Shown piece after piece: positions 52,435 through 62,032 of a stretch of DNA of 64,000 nt. The stretch lies in assembly GCF_001661915.1 (NCBI RefSeq), contig NZ_LYWY01000009.1, positions 1-64,000 on the forward strand, in the 5' to 3' direction. Within the stretch, counting starts at the first letter, position 1, and every line of letters starts with the position of its first letter. A program made the position numbers and the translations under genes. This stretch comes from Croceicoccus pelagius (GTDB lineage Bacteria; Pseudomonadota; Alphaproteobacteria; Sphingomonadales; Sphingomonadaceae). Below the pieces are notes generated by a model. The model was not told the DNA's origin. It saw only the letters and a list, made by a program, of their open reading frames with translations, and made no database searches.

Positions 52435-52481
52435 AAATCCGATGGCATGCTTATGATGCGGATTTGTGCGTTGCGGAACGC
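52435..52481. promoter_or_regulatory. Dyads between aceA and its divergent regulator
   Basis: AAATCCG (52435-52441) / CGGATTT (52459-52465) is an inverted repeat with a 17-bp gap; GCGTTgcggAACGC (52468-52481) is a compact dyad next to it. The location between two divergent genes makes them candidate operators for the ScfR-like regulator. Confidence 0.4.
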
Positions 52482-52570
52482 GGCTCGGTGTCATCATGTC
52501 AAACTTTACAAAAATCGGATGTAATGTTGTAATGACGCTGACTCGAACGATGTGAAGGGTGTGCGATTCG

Positions 52571-54001
52571 ATGGCCCGTAAGGCGCTTTTCATGGGACCG
52601 CGGCTGAAACGCGTACGGCGCGACCTCGGCTTGACGCAGGCCAACATGGCCGCCGACCTGGACATTTCGCCAAGCTATGTCGCCTTGATGGAGCGGAACC
52701 AGCGGCCCGTTACGGCAGACCTGCTGCTGAAACTGGCGACGACATACAAGATCGACATTGCCAGCCTTGCCGACGACGGGGGCGAGGAACTGTCGAAGCG
52801 GCTTCAGGCAACATTGAAGCAACCGATCTTCGAAGACATCGACCTACCCGCGCTGGACAGCGCCGACATCGCCACCAGCTATCCCGGTTTCGCAGAGGCG
52901 CTGCTGCGCCTGCACACCGCCTTTACCGAAGAACAGATGGCCCACGCTCAGCGGCGCGAAATGGCGAGCGGCGAAGGCGCGCCAGCCGCAGCGAGCGACC
53001 CTGTTGGCGAAGCGCGCGCGTTCCTTGCCGCGCGGCGCAACTGCTTTCCCGCGCTCGACGACCACGCAGCCGAAGTCGCGCAGGAGATGGCCGCGGCCCA
53101 GTCGCGTGAGGAATCGGTTTCGACAGACGCCCTCATCGCGCGACTGGCCCGCAAGCACGGGCAGAAAGTGCGATTTTCCGATCCCGAACTGATCCTCGGC
53201 TCGCTGCGCTGGCACGACCGCCACCGCGAACAGGTGCTGATCTCGAACCTGCTCGACAATCCGGGCCGCCGCTTTCAACTGGCATTGCAGATCGCGCTCT
53301 TGGAAGCGCGGCAGGTCATCCAGACGCAAGTGCTTGAGGGGCGCTTTTCGGGCGAGAACGCCCGCCGCCTCGCGCAACGCGCGCTCAGCGGGTACTGGGC
53401 TGCGGCGCTGCTGATGCCCTATCGCCCTTTCCTGCGCGCCGCGCGCCAGACGCGGCATGATATAGAGGCCTTGTCACGCCGCTTTGCCGCCAGCTTCGAA
53501 CAAATCGCCCACCGCCTCACCACGATGGGCCGCCCGGGAGAGGAAGGCGTGCCGTTCTTCTTCCTGCGCGTCGACCGCGCAGGCAACGTGTCCAAGCGGC
53601 TGGACGGCGCGGGCTTTCCTTTCGCGCGCACGGGCGGATCATGCCCCTTGTGGAACGTCCACGCCGTATTCGAGACGCCGGGCCGCATCCGCCCGCAATG
53701 GCTGGAACTGCCCGAGGGCGAAAAGTTCTTCTCGATCGCCCGCTCGGTCGAGGCGGGTGGCGGATCGTGGGATGCGCCCCGCGCAACCCGTGCGGTGGCG
53801 CTGGCCTGCGCGCCCGAACATGCAGGGCACGTGATCTATTCCGACGGCCTCGATCCGGACGCCACGACGCCCATCGGCGTGGCTTGTCGCCTGTGCCACC
53901 GCCCGCGCTGCATCGCACGCTCGGCTCCGCCGATCGGCCGCGAACTGCGCCCCGATGACAATCGCGATACCGGCGTGCCCTTTGCCTTTGCAGGCGATTA
54001 G
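52571..54001 (+). CDS. XRE-type short-chain fatty acyl regulator (ScfR/RamB-like)
   Basis: 476-residue regulator: N-terminal XRE helix-turn-helix (GPRLKRVRRDLGLTQANMAA, SPSYVALMERNQRPV, residues 8-65), a central metallopeptidase-like region, and a C-terminal DUF2083-type domain with Cys clusters (GVACRLCHRPRCIARSAPP near the end). Family members (RamB, MccR, ScfR) sense acetyl- or propionyl-CoA and control glyoxylate or methylcitrate genes. The divergent position to aceA suggests that it controls it. Start at 52571 in preference to 52559. Confidence 0.9.
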   Translation: MARKALFMGPRLKRVRRDLGLTQANMAADLDISPSYVALMERNQRPVTADLLLKLATTYKIDIASLADDGGEELSKRLQATLKQPIFEDIDLPALDSADIATSYPGFAEALLRLHTAFTEEQMAHAQRREMASGEGAPAAASDPVGEARAFLAARRNCFPALDDHAAEVAQEMAAAQSREESVSTDALIARLARKHGQKVRFSDPELILGSLRWHDRHREQVLISNLLDNPGRRFQLALQIALLEARQVIQTQVLEGRFSGENARRLAQRALSGYWAAALLMPYRPFLRAARQTRHDIEALSRRFAASFEQIAHRLTTMGRPGEEGVPFFFLRVDRAGNVSKRLDGAGFPFARTGGSCPLWNVHAVFETPGRIRPQWLELPEGEKFFSIARSVEAGGGSWDAPRATRAVALACAPEHAGHVIYSDGLDPDATTPIGVACRLCHRPRCIARSAPPIGRELRPDDNRDTGVPFAFAGD

Positions 54002-55266
54002 ACCAGTTCCTCGCCTTCGACCTGTGCGATGCTTTCCTTGCGGCGACGGAACAGCTTGCCCCGTTCCGAGAAAAGAATGAGCATTAGCCCCGCAAGCGAC
54101 AGCCCGAACAACGCCGCACCCAGCGGCCTTGCCGTGCCGTCGTAGGCGTTGCCCACGATCGCGCCCAACACCGCCCCGCCACCAACGCGGATCGTGGTCT
54201 GAAGCGAGGAGGCCGACCCTGCGAAGTGCTTGAACGGCTGCAACGCGATCGAGCTGAAATTACCACCGAGGAAGCCGATAAGCCCAAGGTTCACGGTCAT
54301 CAGCGGCGCAAACAGCCAGAAGCTGTTGGGGGCAGCCCATGCAGCGATCAGTTGCAGGAAGCCGGTGACGACGAACATCAGCAGCGCGGTATGACTGACC
54401 CGGCGCGCACCGAACTTTTCCACGATGCGTGAATTGACGAAGTTCGCCAGCGCCATGAACACGGCCATCCCGCCAAAGACATAGGCGAACCGCTGACCAA
54501 GGCCGAAGTGTTCGCCCACCAGCTGTTCCGCGCAGTTGATGTAGCCGTAGAGCCCCGCAAAGACGAGCGTCGCACCAAAGATGTAGCCGAAGGCATCGCG
54601 GTTGGTGATGACCAGCCGGAAATTGTGCGCCACCCGTTTCAGGTCCATCGGCTGACGCTCATGCGCCGCCAGAGTTTCGGGCAGGCGGAACAGGACCCAC
54701 AGGAACATCGTGATGCCGGTTACGAACATCATGCCGAAGATCGAACGCCAGCCCGCGACCAGCAGGATCATCTGACCGATCGTCGGGGCCAGCACCGGCA
54801 CGATCATGAAGACCACCGCTATCATCGACACGACACGCGCCATGGCATCGCCTTCAAAGCGGTCGCGCACGATGGCGTTGGCAACGACACTTCCCGCTGA
54901 GGCGACCATGCCGTTCGCAAAGCGGAAGACCAGCAGTGCGTTGAAATCGGTGATGATCATGCAGCCGAAATCGAACAGGCAATACGTCCCGATCCCGCCA
55001 AGGATCACCGGCTTGCGCCCGAACCGGTCTGCCAGAAACCCGAAGATGAGCGAACCGACGCCCATTCCGATAAGGTAGGTGCCGACGACCAGCTGGCGCT
55101 GGTTCGGATCCTCTACCTTCAGTTCGGCGGCGATGTCGGAAAGCGCGGGCAGCATGGCGTCGATGCCAAGTGCCTGCAGCGCCATCACGAAAGCGAGCAT
55201 TACCGTGAATTCCGTACGGCTCAGTTCTTTGGGGGGCTTGGGTAGGCGAAACATTGCCAGCCTCAT
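53998..55266 (-). CDS. Bcr/CflA-family multidrug MFS exporter
   Basis: 422-residue major facilitator with 12 predicted segments. The MFS motif A is visible as GFLADRFGRKPVILGGIG (about residue 78), preceded by MALQALGIDAMLPALSDIA, the Bcr/CflA motif D1-like start. Probably an H+-coupled drug efflux pump. The stop overlaps the convergent regulator's stop. Start at 55266; a longer Ser-rich extension is rejected as antisense to dinB. Confidence 0.9.
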   Translation of the reverse strand: MRLAMFRLPKPPKELSRTEFTVMLAFVMALQALGIDAMLPALSDIAAELKVEDPNQRQLVVGTYLIGMGVGSLIFGFLADRFGRKPVILGGIGTYCLFDFGCMIITDFNALLVFRFANGMVASAGSVVANAIVRDRFEGDAMARVVSMIAVVFMIVPVLAPTIGQMILLVAGWRSIFGMMFVTGITMFLWVLFRLPETLAAHERQPMDLKRVAHNFRLVITNRDAFGYIFGATLVFAGLYGYINCAEQLVGEHFGLGQRFAYVFGGMAVFMALANFVNSRIVEKFGARRVSHTALLMFVVTGFLQLIAAWAAPNSFWLFAPLMTVNLGLIGFLGGNFSSIALQPFKHFAGSASSLQTTIRVGGGAVLGAIVGNAYDGTARPLGAALFGLSLAGLMLILFSERGKLFRRRKESIAQVEGEELV

Positions 55267-55372
55267 GCGCCCCTTGCCGCGATGCCGCAATGGCAAATCG
55301 GGCACGCCCCGCGTCGCCATCTGGACTTGTCCGCCTGACAAAAGGCCACGCCTTGCGCTAAGGCCTGGCCCC

Positions 55373-56494
55373 GTGAGCGAGACGATCCACGACGACGATG
55401 ACGAGGAAGGCGAAGCCGAAGGGCTGCGCAAGATCATCCATGTCGACATGGACGCCTTCTTCGCCAGCGTCGAACAGCGCGATGAGCCTTCGCTACGCGG
55501 AAAACCGGTCGCCGTCGGCGGGTCGTCGGGCCGCGGCGTGGTTGCCGCCGCCAGTTACGAAGCGCGCAAGTTCGGAGTGCGGTCCGCCATGCCGTCGGTC
55601 ACGGCCAGGCGGCTGTGCCCCGATCTCATCTTCCGCAAGTCCCGCTTCGATGTCTATCGGGAGGTTTCGGGCCAGATCCGCGCGATATTCAACGACTACA
55701 CCCCGCTGGTCGAACCGCTCTCGTTGGACGAGGCCTATCTCGACGTGACGGAGGACTTGCGCGGGCTGGGATCGGCCACCCGCATCGCGCAGGAAATCCG
55801 CCGCCGCATCCGCGAAGAAACCGGCCTCACCGCCAGCGCGGGGGTCAGCTACAACAAGTTCCTCGCAAAGCTCGCCAGCGACCAGAACAAGCCCGATGGC
55901 CTATGCGTCATCCGCCCGGGCGAAGGCGCGGCCTTCGTCGCGACCTTGCCGGTCAAGCGCTTTCACGGCGTCGGCCCCAAGGGCGCGGAGAAGATGTCGC
56001 GACTCGGTATCGAGACGGGGGCAGATCTCGTCACGAAGGACCTCGCCTTCCTGCGCGCCAATTTCGGCAGTTTCGCCGACTATCTCTATCGCGCCGCACG
56101 CGGCATCGATTTGCGACAGGTACGCGCCAGCCGCAATCGCAAGTCGGTGGGCGGCGAACGCACCTTTCACGAGGACCTGTCGAACCCTGCCGAACTGCGC
56201 GAGGCGATGGACCGCATCATCGACATCGTGTGGGAGCGGATCGAGCGCGCCGAGGCGACAGGCCGCACAGTCACGATGAAGCTGAAATACAACGATTTCA
56301 CGATCCAGAGCCGCGCTACCACCCTGCCGCGCAGCGTCGCCGGCAAGACCGAGTTCGGGCGCATCGGGCACGACCTGCTGTCCGAAATGCTGCCCCTGCC
56401 CCGCCCGATCCGGCTGATGGGCCTGACCTTGTCGAAGCTGGATGGCGCAAGGCCTTCCCGCCAGGCAGACAGCGCGCAGCTCGACCTGTTCTGA
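55373..56494 (+). CDS. dinB: DNA polymerase IV
   Basis: 373-residue Y-family translesion polymerase. Catalytic acidic residues in IIHVDMDAFFASVEQ (about residue 22) and SLDEAYLDVTED (about 118); steric-gate region FFASVE intact; C-terminal little-finger domain and a terminal QLDLF beta-clamp-binding motif. GTG start at 55373 with an acidic, unusual 17-residue lead-in (HDDDDEEGEAEG). Complete. No LexA box recognised upstream. Confidence 0.95.
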   Translation: MSETIHDDDDEEGEAEGLRKIIHVDMDAFFASVEQRDEPSLRGKPVAVGGSSGRGVVAAASYEARKFGVRSAMPSVTARRLCPDLIFRKSRFDVYREVSGQIRAIFNDYTPLVEPLSLDEAYLDVTEDLRGLGSATRIAQEIRRRIREETGLTASAGVSYNKFLAKLASDQNKPDGLCVIRPGEGAAFVATLPVKRFHGVGPKGAEKMSRLGIETGADLVTKDLAFLRANFGSFADYLYRAARGIDLRQVRASRNRKSVGGERTFHEDLSNPAELREAMDRIIDIVWERIERAEATGRTVTMKLKYNDFTIQSRATTLPRSVAGKTEFGRIGHDLLSEMLPLPRPIRLMGLTLSKLDGARPSRQADSAQLDLF

Positions 56495-56556
56495 CACCCT
56501 TGCAGGCGAGGAATGAATCCCTACTTCCGACCCCGCCCAACAAGACAGGACCAGAC

Positions 56557-57141
56557 ATGACCGGACGCGACGCGCACGAAAAAATCGTTCCCCTCATCGT
56601 GGAGCGCTGGTCGCCCCGCGCGTTTGATGAAACCGCGCTGCCGCTCGAAGACCTGAAAGTCATCATCGAAGCCGCTGGCTGGGCGGCATCGGCCTTCAAT
56701 GCACAGCCATGGACGTTCCTCTACTCCCTGCGCGGGGACGAGAACTGGGACACGTTCCTCGACCAGCTGATCCCGTTCAATCAGGACTGGGTCAAGACGG
56801 CAGGCGCGCTGCTGTTCATCGTCTCGGACCGCGGCACGACCAAGAGCGAAGACGGATCACCAAGCCACAGCCACAGCTTCGATGCGGGCGCGGCATGGGC
56901 CAACCTTGCGCTGCAGACGACGGCCATGGGCTATCACGCGCACGCCATGACCGGGATCGAGTTCGACAAGGCGGTCGCGGCGCTGAACATTCCCGACACG
57001 CACCGCCTCGAAGCAGCCGTTGCGATCGGGCGTCGCGGCAGTGCGGAAAGCCTGCCCGAGGACCTGCAGGACAAGGAGCAGCCGTCGGGCCGCAAGCCGG
57101 TCGACGAGATCATGCAGCCGGGTACTTTTTCCGCGAACTGA
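56557..57141 (+). CDS. Nitroreductase family protein
   Basis: 194-residue FMN-dependent oxidoreductase. N-terminal RWSPRAFDETALPLEDLKVI with the FMN-binding Arg/Ser pair, AAGWAASAFNAQPWTFLYSL, and VAIGRRGSAESLPEDLQDKE near the end are family marks. It probably reduces nitro or quinone substrates with NAD(P)H; the native substrate is unknown. Confidence 0.92.
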   Translation: MTGRDAHEKIVPLIVERWSPRAFDETALPLEDLKVIIEAAGWAASAFNAQPWTFLYSLRGDENWDTFLDQLIPFNQDWVKTAGALLFIVSDRGTTKSEDGSPSHSHSFDAGAAWANLALQTTAMGYHAHAMTGIEFDKAVAALNIPDTHRLEAAVAIGRRGSAESLPEDLQDKEQPSGRKPVDEIMQPGTFSAN

Positions 57142-57295
57142 CGATCCGCGACGTGGCAGCAATGCCGCACTTTCATGACAAATCCTGAAAGCTGATGAAA
57201 TCGGGGTGTTAGGCCTTTGCCTTCCCCGATTTCTGGCTAAGTTCCATTTCGATCGAAACTATTTTTCGCACGCGTTGGCGCAGGGGGCGCCAGAC

Positions 57296-58756
57296 GTGAC
57301 GGATACGGATCGGGTGGGAAACATTCTGGCCAGCAGGCGCGCATCGATACGTTCGGCGGCTCTTTTCATCGCGGCGGCTTCATTGCCGCTTGGTGGCTGC
57401 ACGTCATTGCTGGGCGAAAAACCGGCCGAACCGGGCGTCGCCATCCCTGAAACATGGTCGATGCCGGTCGCGCCGGTCACGGTGGACCTCGCCGAATACT
57501 GGACCCTGCTCGACGATCCACTCGTCACCGAGTTCGTCGCCGCCGCGATTCTGAACAACCGCGATCTAGCCGCTGCCGCCGCCCGCGTTCGCATCGCCCG
57601 CGCCGGTGTCAAGGCCAGCCGGGCCAGCTACTTCCCGCAGATCGGCGCCAGTGCAGGGGTTCAGCGCGATGTCGGCGATTTTGCCAGCGACGACTACACC
57701 TTCTCGGTCGGCGCCGATGCCCGCTGGGAAGCGGACCTGTTCGGGTCTATTGGTTTCGACGTCGCTTCCAGCAAGGCGGATCTGCTGGCCGCGGGATATT
57801 CGCTGGCAGACCTGCAGCGGCTGATCGTCGGGCAGGTGGCGCAGACGACAATTTCGGCCCGCGCGCTCGCCCTGCAACTCGCCATCGCGCGCGAGACGCT
57901 GGCCATTCAGGACGAGAACCTGCAGATCGCCCGCTGGCGGCTCGAGGCGGGGCTGGTCTCCAGCCTAGATGTCGAGCAGGCTCGCACGCAGCGCGCGCAG
58001 ACAGCGGCCTCGATCCCCGCGCTCGAACGCGATCTTGCGTCCGCGGCGAACACGATCTCCACCCTGATCGGCGAAGCGCCCGGCCCCGTGCTGACGCGGT
58101 TCGAGGGGTCGGAGACGATACCCGTTCCGCCCGAACTGCTCGGCTATCCGATGCCTGCCGAAGTTCTGCGCAACCGGCCGGACGTGCGTCAGGCCGAGGC
58201 GATCCTGATCTCCGACACGGCGCGTATCGGGCTTGCCCGCGCGCAGCTGTTCCCGATGCTTTCGCTGACGGGCAACATCGGCACTTCCGCGACCAGCGCG
58301 GGCGACCTGTTCGACATCATCACCGGCGGACTGTTTGCTGGGATCAGCCAGCTGATCTTCGACGGTGGGCGCACCGCCGCCCAGATCGAGGCTTCGCGCG
58401 CGCAGGCCGCCGCCTCGCTCGCCGGGTGGGAGCAGGCGATCCTCCTCGCGCTCGAAGACGTCGAGAGCGCCAACGCCTCCTTGCGTGCCGCGCGCCAACG
58501 GGTCGGGCTCTTTGCCGAGGCTTTGGACGCGGCCAGCAATGCCGCGCTGCTTGCGCGCAGCCAGTATCAGGCAGGCCTCATCGATTTCGAAACGCTGCTG
58601 CTTGCCGAAAACCAGTTGCTGTCCGCACGCAATGCGCTTGCCGCCAGCGAGGCGGAGCGCGCCAACGCTTTCGTCCGCCTGACACAGGCGCTGGGCGGCG
58701 GGTGGACCGACGGCGACAACGACATTCCCGAGAACCCCGAAAGGACTGGGCCATGA
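57296..58756 (+). CDS. Outer membrane efflux lipoprotein (NodT/TolC family)
   Basis: 486-residue RND/ABC-type outer membrane channel lipoprotein. Signal with lipobox LPLGGC (Cys at about 37), then two repeats of the efflux helical domain (YWTLLDDPLVTEFVAAAI; LQIARWRLEAGLVSSLDVEQ; RRPDVRQAEA-like NRPDVRQAEAILISDTARIG). GTG start at 57296; the stop overlaps the next start (ATGA). It provides the exit duct for the MacAB-like pump encoded next. Confidence 0.92.
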   Translation: MTDTDRVGNILASRRASIRSAALFIAAASLPLGGCTSLLGEKPAEPGVAIPETWSMPVAPVTVDLAEYWTLLDDPLVTEFVAAAILNNRDLAAAAARVRIARAGVKASRASYFPQIGASAGVQRDVGDFASDDYTFSVGADARWEADLFGSIGFDVASSKADLLAAGYSLADLQRLIVGQVAQTTISARALALQLAIARETLAIQDENLQIARWRLEAGLVSSLDVEQARTQRAQTAASIPALERDLASAANTISTLIGEAPGPVLTRFEGSETIPVPPELLGYPMPAEVLRNRPDVRQAEAILISDTARIGLARAQLFPMLSLTGNIGTSATSAGDLFDIITGGLFAGISQLIFDGGRTAAQIEASRAQAAASLAGWEQAILLALEDVESANASLRAARQRVGLFAEALDAASNAALLARSQYQAGLIDFETLLLAENQLLSARNALAASEAERANAFVRLTQALGGGWTDGDNDIPENPERTGP

Positions 58757-60066
58757 GCGATGCCGACGACGGGCAGGCGCCCGAAGGTATCGACGATTTC
58801 CTCGGCACGAAGCCGAAGCCGCGCTGGCGCAAGTACATGCGCTACTGGCTGCCCGCGCTTATCGTAATCGTCCTGATCCTGCTGATCGCGCAATGTTCGG
58901 GCGGCGATGACAAGCCGCAGTACATCACAGAGGCGGTGCAGCAGCGCTCGCTAGACCTGACGGTAACGGCCACCGGCAACCTGCGCCCGACAAACCAGGT
59001 GCAGGTCGGCTCGGAAGTGTCGGGCCGGATCGACCAGATCTACGTCGACGTGAACGACCGCGTATCGCGCGGGCAGACGCTGGCCGTGATCAATACAGAC
59101 ATCATCGACGACCAGATCACGCAGGCGCGCGCCAATCTCAACGCTGCCAGCGCGCAAGTCGCACAGGCCCGCGCGACGCTGGACGTGGACGAAGCACAGC
59201 TTGCCCGCCTGCGCAGCGTTTACGAAGCATCGGACGGCAAGGTGCCGTCGAAGACCGAACTGGAACAGGCCGTCGCCGCGGTAAAGCGCGACCGCGCCGC
59301 CGTCGCTTCGGCCGAGGCCAACGTGAAGGCGCAGGAAGCGCAGTTGTCTTCCGCGCTGACCAATCGCGGTCGGGCGCTGATCAGTTCGCCGGTCTCGGGC
59401 GTCGTCCTCGCCCGTCAGGTCGAACCGGGACAGACCGTCGCGGCCAGCTTCAATACGCCGACCCTGTTCGTGATCGCCGAAGACCTGTCGCAGATGCAGC
59501 TTCGCGTCGACATCGACGAGGCTGACGTGGGGCAGGTCGAAGCAGGGCAGGATGCGACCTTCACCGTCGATGCCTATCCGGGCCGCAAGTTCCCCGCAGC
59601 GGTCGAACGCGTGAACCGCGCGTCAAGCAACATCGCGACCTCGACTGCGTCCGGCACGACGTCCACCGCGACGAACCAGGTCGTAAGTTACGAAGCGCGC
59701 CTTGCCGTCTCCAACCCCGAAGGCCTGCTGCGCCCCGGCATGACGGCAACGGCCACAATCGCGACGCAAAGCACGGGCAAGCGACTGCTCGTCCCCAACA
59801 GCGCGCTGCGTTTCGATCCGGGCGATGTCGGCAAGGACGAAGGCGGCGGCGTGCTCAACCCCGAGATCGGTCTGGAACAGAACGAACAGCAGGCGACCAT
59901 CGGCATCGGCAGTCGCCAGCGCGTCTATGTCCTTCAGGATGACGGCACGCTCGATCCGATCGACGTCGTGACGGGGCAAAGCGACGGTCGCTTGACGGTC
60001 GTGACTTCGAAAAACCTCAAGGCCGGCATGAAAGTCGTCACCGGCGTCGGCGCGAAAGGGCGCTGA
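58753..60066 (+). CDS. macA: MacA-like periplasmic adaptor (HlyD family)
   Basis: 437-residue membrane-fusion protein: cytosolic lead (about 30 residues), one membrane helix (YWLPALIVIVLILLIAQ), lipoyl half-motifs (TGNLRPTNQVQVGSEVSGRI and ALISSPVSGVVLARQVEPGQ), a coiled hairpin between them, and beta-barrel/MP domains. A Ser/Thr-rich loop (SSNIATSTASGTTSTATNQV, about 295-315) replaces the compact family loop. The ATGA overlap on one side and TGATG on the other tie it to the operon. Confidence 0.92.
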   Translation: MSDADDGQAPEGIDDFLGTKPKPRWRKYMRYWLPALIVIVLILLIAQCSGGDDKPQYITEAVQQRSLDLTVTATGNLRPTNQVQVGSEVSGRIDQIYVDVNDRVSRGQTLAVINTDIIDDQITQARANLNAASAQVAQARATLDVDEAQLARLRSVYEASDGKVPSKTELEQAVAAVKRDRAAVASAEANVKAQEAQLSSALTNRGRALISSPVSGVVLARQVEPGQTVAASFNTPTLFVIAEDLSQMQLRVDIDEADVGQVEAGQDATFTVDAYPGRKFPAAVERVNRASSNIATSTASGTTSTATNQVVSYEARLAVSNPEGLLRPGMTATATIATQSTGKRLLVPNSALRFDPGDVGKDEGGGVLNPEIGLEQNEQQATIGIGSRQRVYVLQDDGTLDPIDVVTGQSDGRLTVVTSKNLKAGMKVVTGVGAKGR

Positions 60067-60791
60067 TGCGCCAGTCGCCCGAATCCCAGCCGCTCATCGA
60101 ACTGGAGGGGATCACCAAGACCTTCGGTGAAGGAGCGGCTGCGTTCCAGGCCCTGAAAGGCGTCGATCTGACCATCGATCGCGGCGATTTCGTCGCGGTC
60201 ATGGGCCCGTCGGGTTCGGGCAAGTCGACGACGATGAACGTCCTCGGCTGTCTCGACGTACCGACCAGCGGGGTCTTCCGCTTCCACGGGGTCGAAGTGC
60301 AGTCGCTCGACCGTGACCAGCGCTCGCTGCTGCGGCGGCGTTATCTCGGCTTCGTGTTTCAGGGTTTCAACCTGCTCGCCCGCACCAGCGCGCTGGAGAA
60401 TGTCGAGCTTCCCCTGCTCTATCGCGGCGAAAGCAAGGCCGCGCGGTGCGAGGCGGCGATGCGCGCGCTCGATCAGGTCGGCCTTGCGCCGTGGGCCACT
60501 CATACCCCTGCAGAGCTTTCGGGCGGCCAGCAGCAGCGTGTCGCCATCGCCCGAGCGCTCGTCACGCAACCCGACGTGCTGCTGGCGGACGAGCCGACCG
60601 GCAACCTCGACACCGAACGCTCGCTCGAAATCATGGAGCTTCTCACGCGGCTCAACGGCGAGGGCATCACTGTCGTGATGGTGACGCACGAGGAAGAGAT
60701 GGCGCAATTCGCGCGCACGATCGTGCATTTCCGCGACGGTCTGGTCGAGCGGATCGATCGGGGCGCCCGCCACCGGGTGGAACCGGCCTGA
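60066..60791 (+). CDS. macB: MacB-type ABC transporter ATP-binding protein
   Basis: 241-residue ATPase: Walker A GPSGSGKSTTMNVLG (about residue 43), Q-loop FVFQGFNLLART, signature LSGGQQQRVAIARAL (about 147), Walker B VLLADEPTGNLD, H-loop VTHEEEM. In MacB of E. coli the ATPase and permease are one protein; here they are separate genes. Start shares a base with the upstream stop (TGATG). Confidence 0.95.
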   Translation: MRQSPESQPLIELEGITKTFGEGAAAFQALKGVDLTIDRGDFVAVMGPSGSGKSTTMNVLGCLDVPTSGVFRFHGVEVQSLDRDQRSLLRRRYLGFVFQGFNLLARTSALENVELPLLYRGESKAARCEAAMRALDQVGLAPWATHTPAELSGGQQQRVAIARALVTQPDVLLADEPTGNLDTERSLEIMELLTRLNGEGITVVMVTHEEEMAQFARTIVHFRDGLVERIDRGARHRVEPA

Positions 60792-61999
60792 TGCTAAGGA
60801 TGTTCGCGGCCACCCTGCTGCTGGCGTTTCGGGAAATCCGCCGCCACCTGCTGCGTTCGTTCCTGACGACGCTGGGTATCATCATCGGCGTGGCCGCCGT
60901 CATCACCATGGTCACTTTGGGCAATGGCGTGACGGCCTCGATCCGGGACCAGATCAGTTCGCTCGGCTCCAATGTCTTCATCGTCTTCCCCTTGCGCGGC
61001 GATCGCGAGGTGATCCGCCCGTTCGAGGAGGAAGACATCGAGGCCGTGGCAAAGCAGATCGCTGGTGCGCAGGAAGTGGCGGGCAGCGTGTCGGCATCGA
61101 CCACCGCATTCCATAACGGAGCGGACTGGACGACCAGCGTGCAGGGCGCGAACAATACATTCCTGCGCGCGCAATCGATAGAGATCGAGGAAGGTCGCCC
61201 CTTCACGCGCGAGGAAGAAAGCGCTGGCAAGAACGTGTGCCTGTTGGGCCCCAAGGTGCGCGATGCGATCTTCGTGCCCGACGCCAGCCCGCTGGGCGAG
61301 GAAATGCGCCTTGGCGGCGTATCGTGCACGGTGATCGGCGTCCTTGCTGAACGCGGCCAGGGCGGCGGCCCCAACCAGGACCAGGACAATACGGTGCTGA
61401 TGCCGCTGAAGACGGTGCAGCGCCGCTTCACCGGTAGCGACGACCTGCAGTACTTCGTCATCAAGTACGACAGCGCCTATTCCAGCAGCGCGATCCAGGA
61501 TTCGCTGGTCGAACTGCTGCGCGAACGCCGCCTGCTTCAGGAGGGCGCGGACAACGACTTCAACATCATCGACACCGCGCAAGTGAACCAGGCGCTGGGC
61601 GCGGCGACAGGGGCACTGACGGCGATGGTCGCGGTGATCGCCGGGATCAGCCTACTGGTCGGCGGGATCGGGATCATGAATATCATGCTGGTGTCCGTCA
61701 CCGAACGCACCCGCGAGATCGGCATCCGCCTCGCCATCGGGGCATTGGCTCGCGAAGTGCGATTGCAGTTCCTGACCGAAGCGGTCGTGCTGTGCTGCCT
61801 TGGCGGGCTGGTCGGGATCGCGCTGGCTTTCGCGCTGTCCTATTCGCTCGCCTCGGTCATCGACGTGCCGTTCATCTTCAGCCCGATGATCAACCTGGCA
61901 AGCTTTCTGTTTTCGGCGGTGATGGGGATCGTCTTCGGCTACTACCCGGCAGCCCGCGCCTCGCGCCTCGATCCGATAGACGCGTTGCGTCACGAATAG
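60791..61999 (+). CDS. MacB-type ABC transporter permease
   Basis: 402-residue FtsX/MacB-type permease: first membrane helix LRSFLTTLGIIIGVAAVITM, large periplasmic MacB_PCD domain (about 55-270), and three C-terminal helices (MVAVIAGISLLVGGIGIMNI, LGGLVGIALAFALSYSLASV, and LASFLFSAVMGIVFGYYPAA), ending PIDALRHE. Mechanotransmission-type pump for toxins, macrolides or lipids. Last gene of the four-gene efflux operon; the coupling is TGATG. Confidence 0.95.
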   Translation: MLRMFAATLLLAFREIRRHLLRSFLTTLGIIIGVAAVITMVTLGNGVTASIRDQISSLGSNVFIVFPLRGDREVIRPFEEEDIEAVAKQIAGAQEVAGSVSASTTAFHNGADWTTSVQGANNTFLRAQSIEIEEGRPFTREEESAGKNVCLLGPKVRDAIFVPDASPLGEEMRLGGVSCTVIGVLAERGQGGGPNQDQDNTVLMPLKTVQRRFTGSDDLQYFVIKYDSAYSSSAIQDSLVELLRERRLLQEGADNDFNIIDTAQVNQALGAATGALTAMVAVIAGISLLVGGIGIMNIMLVSVTERTREIGIRLAIGALAREVRLQFLTEAVVLCCLGGLVGIALAFALSYSLASVIDVPFIFSPMINLASFLFSAVMGIVFGYYPAARASRLDPIDALRHE

Positions 62000-62032
62000 G
62001 CGCGGCTCAGGCCGGCAGCCGAGCAGAAGAAG

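Noticed and set aside
55079-55372. Longer N-terminus for DinB starting at 55079
   Set aside because: This part is antisense to the MFS exporter start and lacks polymerase homology; GTG 55373 gives the family length.
57454-60066. 870-codon frame overlapping the efflux lipoprotein and sharing the macA frame
   Set aside because: Only the part from 58753 is MacA-like; the upstream part is an out-of-frame reading of the channel gene and not a fusion protein.
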